From: Methanobacterium sp. UBA44
GTDB taxonomy: Archaea; Methanobacteriota; Methanobacteria; Methanobacteriales; Methanobacteriaceae
Length of the DNA stretch: 64,000 nt
Direction of reading: 5' to 3'
NCBI GenBank assembly: GCA_002494885.1
Contig: DACV01000009.1
Location: 1-64,000 of the forward strand
The notes below the pieces were generated by a model, which saw only the letters and a program-made list of their open reading frames with translations, did not search any database and was not told the origin of the DNA. Below are positions 8,174 through 16,110 of the stretch, piece by piece. How positions within the stretch are numbered: position 1 is the stretch's first letter; every line of letters starts with the position of its first letter. The position numbers were made by a program, and so were the translations under genes.

Positions 8174-9040
8174 TTAGGATAAAGTTATGAGAATAACACC
8201 TAAAACCATAATTGCAGCCCCTAAAAGTCTTCCTTTTATTCCTCTTTCTTTGAATATTAAGTAACCAAACAGAACACTCATTATGGTGCTGGTTCTTTTT
8301 ATAGCAATAACATAAGGCACAAGAAGAGTTGTTATTGCTATATATTGGGTCACTATTGCTAAAGCGCTGAATAAACCAACTGCAAATAGAAGTCTTATGT
8401 CGGGGTTTGTCAATTTTAAATGATGGTTAATTTCTCGTATTATCACTGGAGCAAGTGTAATTGATGTAAATGAATGCACTGAAACAGCCCAAAATAATGG
8501 AGATGAGTTTAAAACTCCAATTTTATCTATACTTGAAGTTATACTTAATAAAAAAGCTGCATATAACATTAATCTTGGCCCTCGCTGTCCTAGCATTGCT
8601 TTAAACGGGGCTAGATACCCTCCATTTCTTCTTTTAATATTTAAGACATATGAACCTATAACAATTAGAATTACTCCAATTACGCCCAGCATAGTTGGAA
8701 ATTGTCCTAAAATTATAGGTGACATTATTAGTAAAAATAAAGGAGTAAACGCTAATAATGGAATTGTTAGAGATAAATCGGATTTTTTAATGGCCTTAAG
8801 TTGTAATATTGTTGCTATAACGTTTAATGCGCCATCAGCTAACAGTGCAATCCAATATTGACTTCCAAGCAGGGGAATACTTATAAAAATGAAGGGTAAA
8901 GCTAAAAAGGGCAATGCAAAAAATCCAAATGCCCATGTAACAAGATATTCATCCATATCTTTTAAGCCAATCTTACTAGAAACGTCTTTCAGAGATTCAA
9001 ATAGCGCTGATAATAATGCATAAAAGTAGGAGAAGATCAT
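8174..9040 (-). CDS. EamA/DMT-superfamily transporter
   Basis: 288 residues with about ten predicted membrane helices in two EamA halves. The first half begins ALLSALFESLKDVSSKIG and has QLKAIKKSDLSLTIPLLAFTPLF; the second ends in the typical AIKRTSTIMSVLFGYLIFKERGIKGRLLGAAIMVLGVILI. The family exports or takes up small metabolites; the substrate cannot be told. The gene stands alone, divergent from the F420 enzyme that follows. Confidence 0.88.
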   Translation of the reverse strand: MIFSYFYALLSALFESLKDVSSKIGLKDMDEYLVTWAFGFFALPFLALPFIFISIPLLGSQYWIALLADGALNVIATILQLKAIKKSDLSLTIPLLAFTPLFLLIMSPIILGQFPTMLGVIGVILIVIGSYVLNIKRRNGGYLAPFKAMLGQRGPRLMLYAAFLLSITSSIDKIGVLNSSPLFWAVSVHSFTSITLAPVIIREINHHLKLTNPDIRLLFAVGLFSALAIVTQYIAITTLLVPYVIAIKRTSTIMSVLFGYLIFKERGIKGRLLGAAIMVLGVILITLS

Positions 9041-9138
9041 GTTGTAATAATTTATATCAGGTAGTTAATAAATATTATAAAATCAGTATATACTTTGTTG
9101 AAATCTGGAAAAATTAAAATTTTTTGGAGGTATAAATT

Positions 9139-10113
9139 ATGGCAGAAATTGGTTTTAAGCTTGCATGCGAATTATTTGGACCCCATGAACTGATAAACTA
9201 TGCTGAACATGCTGAAAAAGCAGGATTCGACTTTGCAGCAATATCTGATCATTATCATCCATGGCTTGGCCAGCAAGGTAATAGTCCCTTTGTCTGGAGC
9301 ACATTAGGAGCAATTTCACAGGTAACTGAAGATTTAAACTTAATGACTGGTGTTACATGCCCAACAATCCGGCAGCATCCAGCTTTAGTGGCTCAAGCAG
9401 TAGCTACTGTGGCCACATTGATGCCAGGCAGGTTTATTCTAGGAGTAGGATCTGGTGAAAACTTAAATGAACATATTTATGGTGATCACTGGCCGCCAGC
9501 ACCCATAAGAATAGAAATGCTTGCAGAGGCGGTAGATGTAATCAGAACTCTCTGGCAGGGAGGAATGCAGGATTATGATGGTTATTATTACCATGTTGAG
9601 AATGCACAAATTTATACTCTCCCTGAAGAGCTTCCACCAATATATATGGCTGCTGATGGGCCAATAGCTGCTACTACTGCTGGAGTTAACGGCGATGGAT
9701 TAATTGTAAGTGGAGGGAAGAGAGAGCTTTTGGACATATTCAATAAAACAGGAGGAAAGGGTAAACCGTCCTATTCAGAAACTTCTCTAAGTTGGGCTGA
9801 AACAGATGAAAAAGCAGTGGATTTAGTTTATAGATGGTGGCCGTTAATGGCTCTTAAAGGAAATGTAAGCTGGGATATTCCAACACAAACACATTTCGAG
9901 GAACTGGCCAAAAATGTAAAAAAAGAGGATATAAAGGGAAGCATTCCATGCAGTTCAGATCCACAGGTTCATATTGACACAATAAAGAAAAATATTGATG
10001 CAGGCTTCGACCGTGTATGTATACAACAGATAGGTAACAATCAGCATGAATTCATAGATTTCTATAAAGAAGAAGTACTTCCGGAGTTTCAATCAGGGCA
10101 AAAACGGCTATAA
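9139..10113 (+). CDS. F420-dependent luciferase-like oxidoreductase (G6PDH/ADF-type family)
   Basis: 324-residue TIM-barrel enzyme of the luciferase-like monooxygenase class, close to the F420-dependent glucose-6-phosphate dehydrogenase and alcohol dehydrogenase subfamily. Features: ISDHYHPW near residue 35, TGVTCPTIRQHPA, GRFILGVGSGENLNEH and YMAADGP. The family passes hydride between a substrate alcohol or sugar and coenzyme F420. The actual substrate is not predictable; a secondary alcohol is one possibility. GGAGG sits just before ATG 9139. Confidence 0.9.
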   Translation: MAEIGFKLACELFGPHELINYAEHAEKAGFDFAAISDHYHPWLGQQGNSPFVWSTLGAISQVTEDLNLMTGVTCPTIRQHPALVAQAVATVATLMPGRFILGVGSGENLNEHIYGDHWPPAPIRIEMLAEAVDVIRTLWQGGMQDYDGYYYHVENAQIYTLPEELPPIYMAADGPIAATTAGVNGDGLIVSGGKRELLDIFNKTGGKGKPSYSETSLSWAETDEKAVDLVYRWWPLMALKGNVSWDIPTQTHFEELAKNVKKEDIKGSIPCSSDPQVHIDTIKKNIDAGFDRVCIQQIGNNQHEFIDFYKEEVLPEFQSGQKRL

Positions 10114-10125
10114 ATGATTTAATAA

Positions 10126-10749
10126 TTAAATTTTATTCAAAATAACCATTGCAGCAGCAGGCAAAATTATTGCACCAGTAAATGCAAGTAAAAATGAGTT
10201 TAAATGCGCAGAATAAGCTCCAATAGTAGCATAGGCCAGTGAAATACCTAAATTCGATAGTAAAACCAACATGATGAAGCGATTTAGGGGCAAGCGTCCA
10301 ATACCTGCAAGAAGAATAGAGGCTTCAGCTAAAATAGGAACTGCTCTGGATATTATAATGATCCAGTCTCCATATTTATTTTGAAGATTTTCAAGTTTTA
10401 ATAATTCATCAGCACCAACTAATCTTTCTGTAATAGGGTTTCCAAATTTTGCCCCTAAATAATATCCAATAATACAGCTAAAAGTCATTCCAATCAATGA
10501 AATAAGAGTTCCGGGAATAAGGCCTAAAAAATAGCCCCCTACAGTACTCATTATGCTTGAAGGAACAGGAGCAAATATATCGATTGATAAAAGCACTCCA
10601 ATGACCATTCCAACTAATAATTTCGACTGTGTAGAATTCAGAAAGTAATCTGACCAGTTTTCTATTGAGTCAGCAAAAAGAAAGAAGGGTATTAAAATTA
10701 GGAGCAGAATTAAAAAAGCTATTAATATCCATTTAAATTTGTTTTTCAT
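10126..10749 (-). CDS. DedA/TVP38 (VTT-domain) membrane protein
   Basis: 207 residues, about five or six membrane segments. The VTT core is seen as PVPSSIMSTVGGYFLGLIPGTLISLIG and, further on, GYYLGAKFGN and IIIISRAVPILAEASILLAGI. Family members are linked to phospholipid flipping and membrane homeostasis. Convergent with the F420 enzyme, 12 bases between stops. No partner genes nearby. Confidence 0.88.
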   Translation of the reverse strand: MKNKFKWILIAFLILLLILIPFFLFADSIENWSDYFLNSTQSKLLVGMVIGVLLSIDIFAPVPSSIMSTVGGYFLGLIPGTLISLIGMTFSCIIGYYLGAKFGNPITERLVGADELLKLENLQNKYGDWIIIISRAVPILAEASILLAGIGRLPLNRFIMLVLLSNLGISLAYATIGAYSAHLNSFLLAFTGAIILPAAAMVILNKI

Positions 10750-10854
10750 TATGAATCCTCTTTAAAAATAAGAATTATGTCTTATTTATGGGATTCATAA
10801 TTTAAATAATTTGAGTAATAAAATCAATTAAAGGTAGAAATCTTTAAGGATTTT

Positions 10855-11997
10855 TCAATGTTTAATAGCATCCTTAACCTTGTCAAAGAAGCCCTTATCC
10901 TCAACATAGATTTCTTTCCCGCTTATATCTGCAAATTCCTTTAAAAGTTCTTTTTGCTTTGGATTTAACTTTTTAGGTACTATAACCTTAGCTTTGACGT
11001 AAAGATTACCATTACCACTCCAACGTAGATGGGGCATTCCCTTACCTTTTATTCGGAATGATGTACCTGGTTGGGTTCCATGAGGAATTTTTAAACTTAC
11101 AATTTCTTCACCAAGAGTTGGAACGTCTATTTCATCGCCAAGTGAAGCCTGTACAAAGCTTATTGGCATTTCATAAACTAAATCAGAACCATGACGTTCA
11201 AATAAATTATGAGGTTTAACAGAAATTAAAACATAGAGATCTCCAGGAGGTCCTCTTCTTTTACCAACGTCGCCTTCGCCAGGTACTCTAAGACGGGATC
11301 CATCCTCTACACCTGGAGGAACTTTTATATGAATAGTGCTTTTTTCCCTTACTATGCCTTTTCCATGACATTCATGACATGGAGTATCTATAATAACTCC
11401 TTCACCTCTACATTGAGGGCATGAAGCTATATTAACAAATTGACCAAAAGGAGTTCGATTTATTTGCTGGACCTGTCCTGTTCCACCACATTGGCTGCAT
11501 TGATGGGTATCAGTTCCGGGTTCTGCCTTAGAACCTTCACATGTGGGGCATGTCTTTTTATGTGATACATCTATGTCTTTTTCAAGTCCAAATGCTGCAT
11601 CTTCAAGTGTAATGGATAGATCATAATAGACATCAGCCCCCTGTTCGGCCCGACTTCTTCTTCGACCTCCGCCAAAACCAAACATGTCAAATATGTCTCC
11701 GAAATCAAATCCAAATCCTTTGAATATATCATCAAAGTTTACATTTCTGAATATGTCTTCATTTGAGTATCCGCCCATTCCAGCATGCCCAAACTGATCA
11801 TAAGTATTTCTTTTTTCTTCATCTGATAGAACAGCGTAGGCTTCGCTTATTTCTTTGAATTTTTCTGCAGATTCTGGATCATCACTTACATCAGGGTGAT
11901 GTTTCATTGCCAATTTACGATAAGCTTTTTTTATTTCTTTTTTATCTGTTCCCTTTTCTACTCCAAGGACGTCGTAGTAATCACGCTTTTCTACCAT
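10855..11997 (-). CDS. dnaJ: Chaperone DnaJ (Hsp40)
   Basis: 380-residue type I Hsp40. J domain at 1-70 with the HPD motif (KHHPDVSD), a G/F-rich region (FGFGGGRRR), a zinc domain with four repeats CPTCEGSKA, CSQCGGTGQ, CPQCRGEG and CHECHGKG, then the two C-terminal substrate-binding domains. It delivers unfolded clients to DnaK and stimulates its ATPase. Third gene of grpE-dnaK-dnaJ on this strand, separated from dnaK by about 370 bases full of hairpins, so it may have its own promoter or be tuned by RNA structure. Confidence 0.97.
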   Translation of the reverse strand: MVEKRDYYDVLGVEKGTDKKEIKKAYRKLAMKHHPDVSDDPESAEKFKEISEAYAVLSDEEKRNTYDQFGHAGMGGYSNEDIFRNVNFDDIFKGFGFDFGDIFDMFGFGGGRRRSRAEQGADVYYDLSITLEDAAFGLEKDIDVSHKKTCPTCEGSKAEPGTDTHQCSQCGGTGQVQQINRTPFGQFVNIASCPQCRGEGVIIDTPCHECHGKGIVREKSTIHIKVPPGVEDGSRLRVPGEGDVGKRRGPPGDLYVLISVKPHNLFERHGSDLVYEMPISFVQASLGDEIDVPTLGEEIVSLKIPHGTQPGTSFRIKGKGMPHLRWSGNGNLYVKAKVIVPKKLNPKQKELLKEFADISGKEIYVEDKGFFDKVKDAIKH

Positions 11998-12133
11998 ACC
12001 ATCTTACCCTCACTTAATTAATAAAAATAAGTTGAATTTATATAAAATTAATATATTTGTAGAAATTATCTACTTAAATTTTATAGAGATTATTCTTATT
12101 TAATCCTTCTTCATAAATAAATAGTGAAGCCCT

Positions 12134-12346
12134 GCAAAAATTTTAAAAATTTTTGCGGCCCGAGAAATCGAAGATTTTTCGACGGCCTCAAGCACAAAGC
12201 ATGCAAAAATTGAAAATTTTTGATGCATCAAAAATCATAGATTTTTGACAGTGTTTGGGGCATGGAAAAATTAAAAATTTTTCCGGTTGTGAAACTCCGT
12301 TTCACAAACATTGAAAATCGAAAATTTTCGAGTGTAGTAAAACTAC
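12134..12346. repeat. Ladder of eight hairpins between dnaK and dnaJ
   Basis: Consecutive inverted repeats at 12134-12156, 12161-12181, 12199-12226, 12228-12248, 12264-12284, 12287-12307, 12318-12331 and 12334-12346. Those at 12161, 12228, 12264 and 12287 are each a 9-bp stem with a 3-base loop (GAA, ATA, AAA, TCC), three of them perfect and one with a G-T pair. The one at 12134 has a 10-bp stem and 3-base loop. Most arms resemble CAAAAATTT; one (TTGTGAAAC) does not. No open frame crosses the region. Confidence 0.85.
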
Positions 12347-12369
12347 TTCTTAATTTTAATTTTGGAAGT

Positions 12370-14247
12370 TTATTTTTTAACTTCGTAATCTGCATCTATG
12401 GTATCATCATTTGCGCCCTGTTGGCCTTCTTGAGCACCCTGTGCATCTTGACCAGCTTGTTGCTGAGCTTGCTGTGCTGCCTGAGCTTCCTGGTAGATTT
12501 TGGCACCAACTTCCTGCACAACTTTGGTCAGTTCTTCAGTTTTAGCTTTAATTGCAGCTATATCATCGCCGCCAATTAATTCCCTGAGTTCCTTAGCTAA
12601 AGCTTCGATCTTTTCTTTTTGATCCTTATCTACTTTGTCACCAAGCTCTTCAAGAGTCTTTTCAGAGGTGTAAATCATGGAATCGGCATCGTTTCTGACC
12701 TGAATTTCTTCCTGTCTCTTTTTATCTTCGTCAGCGTGCATTTCAGCTTCTCTGATTTTCTGGTCAATTTCATCCTGTGATAATTTGGTTGAGGCAGTTA
12801 TTGTTATGGCCTGTTCTTTCCCTGTTCCCATATCTTTAGCTGAAACATTCATGATACCGTTTGCATCTATATCGAATGTTACTTCAATTTGAGGGATCCC
12901 CCTTGGTGCTGGTGGTATTCCCACTAACTGGAATCTTCCAAGGGTTGTATTATCATGTGCCATTGGTCTTTCACCCTGCAGAACATGAATATCCACAGAT
13001 GTCTGGCTATCTGCTGCAGTTGAGAATACCTGGCTCTTTTTTGTTGGTATTGTAGTATTTCTGTCGATTAATTTGGTAAATACACTACCGAGAGTCTCAA
13101 TTCCAAGAGATAATGGTGTAACATCAAGTAATACCAGATCTTTAATTTCTCCGGCTAAAACTCCTCCCTGAATTGCAGCACCTATGGCCACACATTCCAT
13201 TGGGTCTATTCCTCTTTCAATTGATTTACCAATGAAGTTTTCAACGAATTTCTGGACAACCGGCATTCTTGTTGGTCCACCGACCAATATTATTTTATCG
13301 ATATCGGATTTGGACATTTTTGCATCGGATATTGCCTGTTCCATTGGTCCGCTACATCTTTTTATAATTGGGTCAATTAACTCTTCGAGTTTGGCCCTTG
13401 TAAGGGTAGTGGTTAAGTGTTTTGGCCCTTCTGCAGTCGCAGTTATGAATGGAAGGTTTATATCAGTTGTTAAAGTGGTTGAAAGTTCGATTTTTGCTTT
13501 TTCTGCAGCTTCTCGAAGTCTCTGAACTGCCTGATCATCAACCATCAGATCTACACCAGTATCGCCTTTGAATTCGCTTGCAAGGTGATTCATGATAGTG
13601 TTATCCATATCGGTTCCACCTAATTTGGTGTCTCCACTGGTGGATTTTACTTCAAATACGCCTCCCCCGAATTCCATTATGGTTACATCAAGTGTTCCAC
13701 CACCAAAATCGAAAACCATAATTTCTAATTCTTCTTCCTGTTCTTTATCAATACCATAGGCAAGGCTTGCAGCTGTAGGTTCATTTACGAGCCTTACTAC
13801 TTCAAGTCCTGCTATTGTACCTGCATCTTTTGTAGCGGTTCTCTGGTTGTCATTGAAGTATGCTGGAACTGTAATTACAGCTTTGTGTACTTCTTCTCCG
13901 AGGAAAGCTTCAGCATCTTTTTTAATTTTTTGCAGAATAAAAGCTGAAATTTCCTGGGGGCTGTACTGTTTTCCCATTACATTTACCTTGTAATCTGTTC
14001 CCATACTCCTCTTTATAGCGCTTATAGTGTTTTCAGGGTTTGTTACAGCCTGTCTTCTTGCAGGTTCTCCAACTAACCTCTGTCCATCTGGAGTAAATGC
14101 AACATAACTTGGAAATGCCTTACCGTACTGTGTAGCTCCTTCTGCACTTGGTATGATGGTAGCTTTTCCACCAACCAGTACTGCTGCTGCGGAGTTACTT
14201 GTTCCAAGATCTATACCTATAATTTTTTCTTTTTTGTTATTAGCCAT
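12370..14247 (-). CDS. dnaK: Chaperone DnaK (Hsp70)
   Basis: 625-residue Hsp70. ATPase domain with GIDLGTSNSAAAV, NEPTAASLAYG, FDFGGGTLDVTI and ILVGGPTRMPVV; linker LLDVTPLSLGIETLG; peptide-binding domain; helical lid; Q- and A-rich tail ending DADYEVKK. Binds exposed hydrophobic segments with ATP-driven cycling, helped by DnaJ and GrpE. Archaeal Hsp70 was acquired from bacteria, which is established for methanogens. Lies 65 bases downstream of grpE and is probably in the same transcript. Confidence 0.98.
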   Translation of the reverse strand: MANNKKEKIIGIDLGTSNSAAAVLVGGKATIIPSAEGATQYGKAFPSYVAFTPDGQRLVGEPARRQAVTNPENTISAIKRSMGTDYKVNVMGKQYSPQEISAFILQKIKKDAEAFLGEEVHKAVITVPAYFNDNQRTATKDAGTIAGLEVVRLVNEPTAASLAYGIDKEQEEELEIMVFDFGGGTLDVTIMEFGGGVFEVKSTSGDTKLGGTDMDNTIMNHLASEFKGDTGVDLMVDDQAVQRLREAAEKAKIELSTTLTTDINLPFITATAEGPKHLTTTLTRAKLEELIDPIIKRCSGPMEQAISDAKMSKSDIDKIILVGGPTRMPVVQKFVENFIGKSIERGIDPMECVAIGAAIQGGVLAGEIKDLVLLDVTPLSLGIETLGSVFTKLIDRNTTIPTKKSQVFSTAADSQTSVDIHVLQGERPMAHDNTTLGRFQLVGIPPAPRGIPQIEVTFDIDANGIMNVSAKDMGTGKEQAITITASTKLSQDEIDQKIREAEMHADEDKKRQEEIQVRNDADSMIYTSEKTLEELGDKVDKDQKEKIEALAKELRELIGGDDIAAIKAKTEELTKVVQEVGAKIYQEAQAAQQAQQQAGQDAQGAQEGQQGANDDTIDADYEVKK

Positions 14248-14312
14248 AATATCACCTTGTTTTCTAAATATTCATATAAATTTAAGTTTTTTAACATATT
14301 TTTAAGTTATTT

Positions 14313-14828
14313 TCATTTTTTACAGACTTTAACCATTGAACATTTGATTACCTTATCGTTAAGGGTGTATCCCTTTGCAAGTTCTTCTGTGACCGTTCCG
14401 CTCTCGTAATCTTCATGTGTTTCGGTCATTAAAGCTTCATGCTTGAAAGGATCGAATTTTTCTCCTTCTGCAGGGATTTCAGAAAGGCCTTCTTTTTCCA
14501 GAAGCTCTTTAAGGTTTTTATATATTAATTCAACACCTTCTTGAACGTTTTCACCATTTTTATTTGATTTAAGTGCTCTTTCAAGGTCTTCATAAATGTC
14601 TATTATTTTAAGGATTAAGCCTTCACCAGCGTATTTTATGTGTTCGCCCATTATTTTTTCAGTTCTTTTCTTATAGTTTTCAAAATCGGCTTGAAGGCGT
14701 TGCATTTGAGAGTAGTATTCATTAATTTCCTGATCTTTCTCTTCAATTTGCTTTTTTAGATCTTCAATTGACTCTTCCTTCTCTTTCAGATCGTTCTTTA
14801 AGGTTTTCAGTTCATCTTTATCAGTCAT
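14313..14828 (-). CDS. grpE: Nucleotide exchange factor GrpE
   Basis: 171 residues. Long N-terminal coiled coil (about 1-60), the dimerisation helices with RLQADFENYKKRTEK, and the C-terminal beta domain with FDPFKHEAL and the family end GYTLNDKVIKCSMVKV. It releases ADP from DnaK. First gene of the heat-shock operon. The promoter has a TATA (minus strand GATTTATATAACC, about 14891-14903) followed by the palindrome GTTATAGTAAC near the expected start site. Confidence 0.96.
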   Translation of the reverse strand: MTDKDELKTLKNDLKEKEESIEDLKKQIEEKDQEINEYYSQMQRLQADFENYKKRTEKIMGEHIKYAGEGLILKIIDIYEDLERALKSNKNGENVQEGVELIYKNLKELLEKEGLSEIPAEGEKFDPFKHEALMTETHEDYESGTVTEELAKGYTLNDKVIKCSMVKVCKK

Positions 14829-14873
14829 TCATTCACCTTTTGAAGTGATAAAAATAATAGTAATCTTTAATAG

Positions 14874-14938
14874 GTTATAGTAACAAAAGGTTATATAAAT
14901 CTTTCGCACTAATCAGTACTAAAAACAAAAATTTAGTA
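14874..14938. promoter_or_regulatory. Candidate operators between grpE and a divergent regulator
   Basis: Two inverted repeats: GTTA-TAG-TAAC at 14874-14884, at the expected grpE start site, and TACTAAA-N8-TTTAGTA at 14917-14938, upstream of both genes. The grpE TATA box lies between them. This layout fits repression of the chaperone operon, and autorepression, by the adjacent winged-helix protein. Confidence 0.45.
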
Positions 14939-14977
14939 AGAATCATTTTTATCGATCATTTAATATAAAGGGATAAC

Positions 14978-15439
14978 ATGGACCTGGAAGCAATACTTGA
15001 TGTTATGGGGTGCAAAACAAGAAGGGATATTTTAACCCTTTTAACAGAGGAACCCCGCTTTGTAAGTGAGATTTCTAAAGAGCTTGAAGTTGGACAGAAA
15101 GCCATTATTGAACATTTAAAGGCTATGGAGGAATTGGGACTTTTAAGATCATCTTTCCATAAGATCGAAAGAGGTCGTCCAAGAAAATATTATGATATAT
15201 CTCAAAAAGTGGAAATTCAAATACATATAGATAGGGATACAATTAAAATGGATATTAGGGGAGATGATCTTTCTAAATTACAGGAATTAGAGAATAAATT
15301 CAGTTTAGGACACGATGATGTGATTGAAGATCTGGAGAATCTTATTGATAGATATGATAGGGCTAAAAGGTATGCAGAAATACTTTTAATGGAAGCAAAA
15401 AGAAGAAAAAATATAATTAAATTATTGGAAGGAGAATGA
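14978..15439 (+). CDS. ArsR-type winged-helix transcriptional regulator, probable heat-shock regulator
   Basis: 153 residues. Winged helix at about 1-75 (MGCKTRRDILTLL, EISKELEVGQKAIIEHLKAMEELGLL, a wing with GRPRKYYDIS), then a beta segment and a C-terminal helix likely used for dimerisation. It is divergent from grpE across 149 bases with two inverted repeats. Archaeal heat-shock genes are repressed by a winged-helix protein in Pyrococcus (Phr), so the context suggests, without proving, a similar role. There are no metal-binding Cys residues. Confidence 0.85.
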   Translation: MDLEAILDVMGCKTRRDILTLLTEEPRFVSEISKELEVGQKAIIEHLKAMEELGLLRSSFHKIERGRPRKYYDISQKVEIQIHIDRDTIKMDIRGDDLSKLQELENKFSLGHDDVIEDLENLIDRYDRAKRYAEILLMEAKRRKNIIKLLEGE

Positions 15440-15789
15440 AATCTCCTTTGAATTATGCTGAATTTTAAAAGTTAAATGATGAATAATTAATGGTAGAGTC
15501 TTTAAATTATTTAATGAATATATTTACTCTTTTTTGGATTTTTTTTGGTTAGCTATACTAAAGGATAGAATTATAATATTATAATTAGTAATACTTATTT
15601 TTATAGAAGTAGTAAGTTATTTATAATCTAAGTTACAAATAAGAAAACTAACTTAAATAGATATTTAATTATTATAAGCTATAATGATACTTTAAATCTT
15701 AAAATAACATTATTAATGATTTAATTTCCTTTTTGGCTTAAATTATGCCCCTGGATATTATTAAAAAGTTAAATAGTTGAGGTGATAAT
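15440..15789. other. AT-rich non-coding stretch
   Basis: No gene, RNA or clear repeat seen. Stop codons are dense in all frames. The end holds GAGGTGAT, the ribosome binding site of the next gene. Confidence 0.5.
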
Positions 15790-16098
15790 ATGAGAGAAGA
15801 GGAAAAAAGGATGGCAGAAGAGAGAAGGAGTCAGATGACCAGAGAATCTCCAGAAGAAAGAAGGATGGATACTGACATATCTGAAGAAGAAAAAACTGGA
15901 GAAGTATGGGAAAAAACAGATAAAGTTACCACAAGCTCAGAATTTGATCTACCTACATTTGCTGGAGAAAAAAGGGTAAATGAAAAGTGGGAAGGTAGAG
16001 GTGCTAATGTAATTGGTGACAAACAATCTGGAGGATATTCCTGGACTAAAGGAGGAATAAGCTCTGAAGAAATAGCAAGAAGAACAAAAAATAGATAA
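15790..16098 (+). CDS. Small hydrophilic protein of unknown function
   Basis: 102 residues, no hydrophobic core, no Cys and very rich in E, R, K, S and T. The N-terminal half is charged (EEEKRMAEERRSQ), the C-terminal half has G and W (KWEGRGANVIGD, GGYSWTKGG). A strong GAGGTGAT precedes ATG 15790, supporting a real gene. Such composition suggests an intrinsically disordered protein, perhaps stress-related. I recognise no family. Confidence 0.7.
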   Translation: MREEEKRMAEERRSQMTRESPEERRMDTDISEEEKTGEVWEKTDKVTTSSEFDLPTFAGEKRVNEKWEGRGANVIGDKQSGGYSWTKGGISSEEIARRTKNR

Positions 16099-16110
16099 GA
16101 ATATTCCTCT

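Noticed and set aside
12134..12346. Possible CRISPR array
   Set aside because: The repeats are inverted, of differing sequence and spaced irregularly; there are no identical direct repeats with unique spacers and no cas genes.
12262..12579. Hydrophobic open frame on the plus strand over the end of dnaK and the hairpins
   Set aside because: Its C-terminal half is the antisense of the dnaK Q/A-rich tail, which gives false hydrophobic runs.
13184..13525. Plus-strand open frame inside dnaK
   Set aside because: Shadow of the highly expressed dnaK coding strand; no start signal and no recognisable domain.
15440..15789. Small RNA gene in the gap after the winged-helix gene
   Set aside because: Only scattered A and T runs; no stable pairing or promoter could be supported.
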